Shown here piece by piece: positions 6,003 to 9,183 of a stretch of DNA of 9,183 nt; the stretch's first letter is position 1, and the number at the start of each line of letters is the position of its first letter. The position numbers and the translations under genes are program-made. The notes below the pieces were generated by a model. That model searched no databases and had not been told where the DNA came from. It was given only the letters and a program-made list of their open reading frames with translations. The stretch spans positions 1 to 9,183 of the forward strand of contig CAYLWW010000060.1 in NCBI GenBank assembly GCA_964387585.1, in the 5' to 3' direction. The DNA comes from CAYLWW01 sp964387585 (GTDB lineage Bacteria; Pseudomonadota; Alphaproteobacteria; Rickettsiales; Midichloriaceae).

Positions 6003-6941
6003 ATGTCTGACAAATATATTGCTGCACATTTAGCCGAAGAAGATTTTAAGTTAAAAAAGCCAGATTGGATCAAAGTAAAATTTTCTAACACTAAAAATTA
6101 TGAAGAAACTGCTAAATTAGTTAAGCAATATAATCTTAACACGGTATGTCAAGAAGCTGCATGCCCTAATATAGGAGAGTGCTGGGATAAAAAGCATGCA
6201 ACATTCATGATTTTAGGAAGCGTATGTACTAGATCATGTGCTTTTTGTAATGTAGCAACAGGAAAACCTGATAAGCTTGATCCTCATGAACCAGAAAAAA
6301 TAGCACAAGCGGTAAAGCAATTAAAGCTTAAACATGTAGTAATAACTTCAGTAGATAGAGATGATTTAGAAGATGGGGGAGCAGAGCATTTTAGCCAATG
6401 TATAACAGAAATACGTAAAAAAATTCCAGAAGTAACTATAGAAGTACTAACTCCAGATTTTTTACGAAAATCTAATGCGTTAGAGAAAATTGTTGTAGCT
6501 AAACCTGATGTCTATAATCATAATATAGAAACCGTTCCTTCTCTGTATAAAAACATAAGACCAGGAGCGCGTTATTTTCACTCTCTTAATTTATTAAATA
6601 GAGTAAAAATATTAGACTCAAGCATCTTTACAAAATCTGGAATTATGTTAGGTCTAGGCGAAACTGAAAATGAAGTATTGCAAGTAATGGATGATTTACG
6701 CTCTGCTAATGTAGATTTTATTACTATAGGTCAGTATCTGCAACCGACTAAACAACATGCTAATGTTGAGAGATTTGTTACTCCTAGGGAATTTGAATAT
6801 TACAAAAAAATAGCTAAAATAAAAGGCTTCCTGATGGTAAGTTCAAGTCCCTTAACAAGATCATCTTATCATGCAGATGAAGACTTTTTGATGCTAAAAG
6901 ATGCAAGAGAAAAACAATTAACAAAGTTTATTAGCTTATAA
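6003..6941 (+). CDS. lipA: Lipoyl synthase
   Basis: A 312-residue radical SAM enzyme that inserts two sulfurs into protein-bound octanoyl groups to form lipoyl cofactors of 2-oxoacid dehydrogenases and the glycine cleavage system. Both cluster sites are intact: the auxiliary cluster motif C49-x4-C54-x5-C60 and the radical SAM motif C75-x3-C79-x2-C82 in GSVCTRSCAFCNV. Other conserved pieces are TSVDRDDLEDGGA (115-127), YNHNIET (171-177), SGIMLGLGET (212-221), GQYLQPT (243-249) and the C-terminal RSSYHAD (286-292), whose serine ligates the auxiliary cluster. The length is typical. lipB is not adjacent. mreC starts 14 bases downstream on the same strand, suggesting one transcript. Confidence 0.98.
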   Translation: MSDKYIAAHLAEEDFKLKKPDWIKVKFSNTKNYEETAKLVKQYNLNTVCQEAACPNIGECWDKKHATFMILGSVCTRSCAFCNVATGKPDKLDPHEPEKIAQAVKQLKLKHVVITSVDRDDLEDGGAEHFSQCITEIRKKIPEVTIEVLTPDFLRKSNALEKIVVAKPDVYNHNIETVPSLYKNIRPGARYFHSLNLLNRVKILDSSIFTKSGIMLGLGETENEVLQVMDDLRSANVDFITIGQYLQPTKQHANVERFVTPREFEYYKKIAKIKGFLMVSSSPLTRSSYHADEDFLMLKDAREKQLTKFISL

Positions 6942-6955
6942 AAATTTTCTGCTCA

Positions 6956-7804
6956 ATGCATAAATCGAGAGCTAAAGTTGCTAAAAAAGGTTTTCTAGAT
7001 AATCTAATATTTTTATATAATTTTATAATAAATAAATTTTATTATTGGATAATCATTATTTTTTCTTTATTAGGTATCTATTATTTTAATAAAGAAAGTT
7101 CCCCCTTATATTACGTTAGAGCAATAGGATATAACGTAGTAGCAGAGGTATATGAGTCACTATTGTTCATTTCTTCGCCTATACAAAACAAATATAATCA
7201 GCTAATAGATGAATTTTTTGATTGGCACTACGGAGATAAAAAAAAAATTAGCATTACAACCCCTCAAGATGAGTTAGCCATAGCGCTATTAAAATCAGAG
7301 AATGCTCAATTGAAAAAGTTAAATAATTATGCATGGCAATTACCAGAATATGATTACGTAAGCGCTAGAGCCATCAGTATATCAGCTAATGCATTCGGTA
7401 AAAGCTTTCTAATAAATGCAGGTAGGGATAATGGTATCAAAAAAGGGAGCGCAGTAATAAACGAAAGCGGTTTAATAGGTAGAATTATAGAGGTAAATAA
7501 TAAATCAGCTCGAGTTTTATTACTAACAGAAATGCATTTTAAAGTACCTGCGATTTTCTTATCAAGCAATATTAATTGTCTTGCAATAGGAAGCAATTCA
7601 CTTCAATTAGATTTAAATTATTTAAGTGATTTAGAACAAATTCTTGAAGGCGATATTCTTATTACATCAGGAGAAGGAGGGGTGGTACCATATGGAATAA
7701 AAATAGGTCATGCTAAATTCATAAATGGAAATTTAAAAATTGAACCTAGTGTGAATTTTAATAATATTACTATTGTAAGTGTGTTTACAGAAAAACTTAA
7801 CTAA
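6956..7804 (+). CDS. mreC: Rod shape-determining protein MreC
   Basis: A 282-residue protein with a basic cytoplasmic N-terminus, one membrane segment (about 29-44, rich in Ile and Phe), a short predicted coiled coil (about 104-122) and the periplasmic beta domain typical of MreC. Hallmarks are the block LINAGRDNGIKKGSAV (152-167) continuing into GLIGRIIEV (172-180), ARVLLLTE (185-192) and ITSGEGGVVPYGIKIG (236-251). MreC is a scaffold of the elongasome, linking MreB with peptidoglycan synthases. The ATG at 6956 has no clear Shine-Dalgarno, so translation may depend on coupling to lipA 14 bases upstream. Neither mreB nor mreD is adjacent, although mreBCD are often clustered; the place after mreC is taken by an MFS transporter gene. 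Confidence 0.93.
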   Translation: MHKSRAKVAKKGFLDNLIFLYNFIINKFYYWIIIIFSLLGIYYFNKESSPLYYVRAIGYNVVAEVYESLLFISSPIQNKYNQLIDEFFDWHYGDKKKISITTPQDELAIALLKSENAQLKKLNNYAWQLPEYDYVSARAISISANAFGKSFLINAGRDNGIKKGSAVINESGLIGRIIEVNNKSARVLLLTEMHFKVPAIFLSSNINCLAIGSNSLQLDLNYLSDLEQILEGDILITSGEGGVVPYGIKIGHAKFINGNLKIEPSVNFNNITIVSVFTEKLN

Positions 7805-7807
7805 TAA

Positions 7808-8998
7808 ATGACATATATTTTACTGCCAGCAATCTGGCTTATTGTTCTTATTGCTGGTCTCCCACAACTTTCTGAAACTGTTTATACACCATCTTTACCT
7901 GAGATAGCCGATGCTTTAGAGACTTCAGAAGCAATTGTAGAGTACACCCTCACAATCTATCTTTTGGGTTTTGCTCTTGGCACACTCTTTTGGGGTAAAA
8001 TTTCTGACAAATTAGGTCGTAAAACCTGTATTATATCAGGCCTTTTTATATTTATTATCGGATGTATTGGTTGTTATTTTTCAAGCAATATTGAAATGCT
8101 AATGATCAGCCGCTTGGTGCAAGCGTTTGGTGGTAGTATAGGTAGTGTTCTTAGTCAAGCGATTTGTAGAGATGCATTTCATGGTCCTGCTCTTGGAAAG
8201 GTCTATTCTGCAACGGGTAGCGCACTCGCATTATTCCCAGCGCTTGGACCTTTATGCGGAGGACTCATTGCTGAAATGTTTGGTTGGAGAAATATTTTTA
8301 TCTTTTTGATTGGATTTGCATTTCTCGTAACATTTCTTGTGATTCTTAGATTGCCAGAAACCCATCCACGTGGTTCCCGTAAACAAATATCAATCTGGGA
8401 TATTGCAACTCAGTTACTAACCGATAAAAAAGTGATTTGCTTAGGGGTTATTGTTGCTGGATGTAACGGAATTTTCTTTAGCTATTTTGCTGAAGGATCA
8501 TTTTATTTAATCAAGGGTCTAGGACTTTCGCCAAGTCATTATGGTTTGAGCTTTGCAGGAATTGCTATATCAACAATGCTTGGAGGTATGTTTTCTAAAA
8601 GACTTCATAATCAACATTCTTTTAAAGACATCATAAGTTATGGGCTTTATATTATTACGCTAGCAACAACGATTTTTAGTTTCATTGCTTTGATCAACCA
8701 TCACTTATGGATATTACCGCCTCCTATAATGATAGCGGTCACCATTTTTTCTCAGATGGGGAGTGCTTTTGGAATGTGTATGGCAACCAGTAATGCTCTA
8801 GCATTTGCACTTGTGGATTATAAGCATGCAATCGGAACGGCATCAAGTTTATTTGGGTTTTTCTACTATTGCTTAATTTCCATATTTACCTTCTTTATGG
8901 GATCTCTGCATGATGGCACATTGCTACCAATGCCACTTTATTTCTTGTCCTTAAGTTGTTTTATGATCATTGTAAATCGTATATATTTGAGAAGCTAA
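7808..8998 (+). CDS. MFS transporter, Bcr/CflA-like drug resistance family
   Basis: A 396-residue inner-membrane protein with about twelve hydrophobic segments. Motif A lies between segments 2 and 3 (GKISDKLGRK, 63-72); R102 and Q105 in RLVQAFGGSIG match motif B; the antiporter motif C region is ALFPALGP (141-148). The start (PQLSETVYTPSLPEI, 19-33) and GWRNIF (159-164) fit the Bcr/CflA/Bmr-like group, proton-driven efflux pumps for small drugs or metabolites. The substrate is unknown. It begins 3 bases after the mreC stop (TAATAA then ATG) with no Shine-Dalgarno, so coupled translation is likely. Its base composition differs from neighbours: hand-counted 60-base samples give 40% G+C at 7861-7920 and 45% at 8161-8220, against 30% at 7501-7560 in mreC, suggesting recent acquisition. 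It is intact at full length. Confidence 0.93.
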   Translation: MTYILLPAIWLIVLIAGLPQLSETVYTPSLPEIADALETSEAIVEYTLTIYLLGFALGTLFWGKISDKLGRKTCIISGLFIFIIGCIGCYFSSNIEMLMISRLVQAFGGSIGSVLSQAICRDAFHGPALGKVYSATGSALALFPALGPLCGGLIAEMFGWRNIFIFLIGFAFLVTFLVILRLPETHPRGSRKQISIWDIATQLLTDKKVICLGVIVAGCNGIFFSYFAEGSFYLIKGLGLSPSHYGLSFAGIAISTMLGGMFSKRLHNQHSFKDIISYGLYIITLATTIFSFIALINHHLWILPPPIMIAVTIFSQMGSAFGMCMATSNALAFALVDYKHAIGTASSLFGFFYYCLISIFTFFMGSLHDGTLLPMPLYFLSLSCFMIIVNRIYLRS

Positions 8999-9006
8999 GA
9001 GCTTTT
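8992..9006 (+). terminator. Weak hairpin with short T-run after the MFS gene
   Basis: AAGCT, loop AAG, AGCTT gives a 5-bp stem overlapping the TAA stop of the MFS gene, followed by TT. The stem is short and the T-run has four T's in all, two of them in the stem, so this is at best a marginal intrinsic terminator. Confidence 0.25.
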
Positions 9007-9055
9007 ACAGAAAGCCTTTCAGACTTGATTGCTGTTAACAAAATAAATTAGACAT

Positions 9056-9086
9056 TTGAAAGAATCAAGAAATAGCATTGTATAAT
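9056..9086 (+). promoter_or_regulatory. Candidate promoter for a gene at the right edge
   Basis: TTGAAA (9056-9061) and a perfect TATAAT (9081-9086) with a long 19-base spacer. Transcription would start near 9093. Open frames beginning with ATG at 9152 and at 9162 run off the window, so a gene probably begins at or just after the edge, but which frame is real cannot be decided here. Confidence 0.35.
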
Positions 9087-9183
9087 TTATTAAAATTTGC
9101 CAAGTTATATTCAATTCATCGTTTCATATATAGTAAATCACCTCGAATTAGATGCGACAATATGGTAAAACAAAAGGAAAAAT

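Noticed and set aside
7354..7596. 80-codon minus-strand ORF inside mreC
   Set aside because: Antisense shadow over the conserved periplasmic domain of MreC.
1..9183. CRISPR array, insertion sequence, phage module, or attachment-site duplication at the tRNA-Ser 3' end
   Set aside because: No repeat-spacer pattern, transposase or integrase was seen, and I did not find a second copy of the tRNA 3' end in the window.

Overview
The window looks like chromosomal DNA of a small-genome, AT-rich alphaproteobacterium, most likely in the order Rickettsiales and perhaps family Rickettsiaceae. This rests on the low GC content (a hand-counted 60-base sample inside mreC, 7501-7560, is 30% G+C), long A/T-only spacers, the standard code, tRNA with encoded CCA, and gene content (ispH, nagZ, an MsbA-like exporter, lipA, mreC). 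The assignment is by impression of the proteins, not by a search.

Layout. 1-474, plus strand: a small cysteine-rich protein (CPWCG and TDEWW motifs, DUF6980-like) with a near-perfect Shine-Dalgarno, followed in the same frame by an orphan Gly/Pro-rich coding relic that ends in a small hairpin. 532-5254, minus strand: a four-gene block, transcribed in the order MsbA-type ABC exporter, nagZ, an amino-acid-binding lipoprotein, ispH. Gaps are 40 to 70 bases, so co-transcription is likely, but nagZ also has a striking promoter of its own inside an 11-bp tandem repeat. 5255-5730 is a divergent, very AT-rich spacer of about 480 bases without a convincing gene, carrying plus-strand promoter candidates and two overlapping hairpins. 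5731-5823 is tRNA-Ser(GGA). 5845-8998, plus strand: a good promoter, a candidate 29-residue single-span membrane peptide, lipA, mreC and a Bcr/CflA-like MFS transporter. 8999-9183 is spacer with a possible promoter and the likely 5' edge of another gene.

Functions. IspH ends the non-mevalonate isoprenoid pathway and LipA makes the lipoyl cofactor; both are Fe-S enzymes with all cluster cysteines present. NagZ (muropeptide recycling) and MreC (cell elongation scaffold) both point to an active peptidoglycan cycle. The MFS gene is visibly richer in G+C (40% and 45% in two hand-counted 60-base samples) and sits 3 bases after mreC, where mreD would often be found; it is the best candidate for horizontal transfer.

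I see no CRISPR array, transposase, phage module or clearly new multi-gene system. The most interesting items are the nagZ repeat promoter, the small membrane ORF in the lipA leader, the orphan Gly/Pro-rich relic behind the DUF6980-like gene, and the foreign-looking transporter behind mreC.
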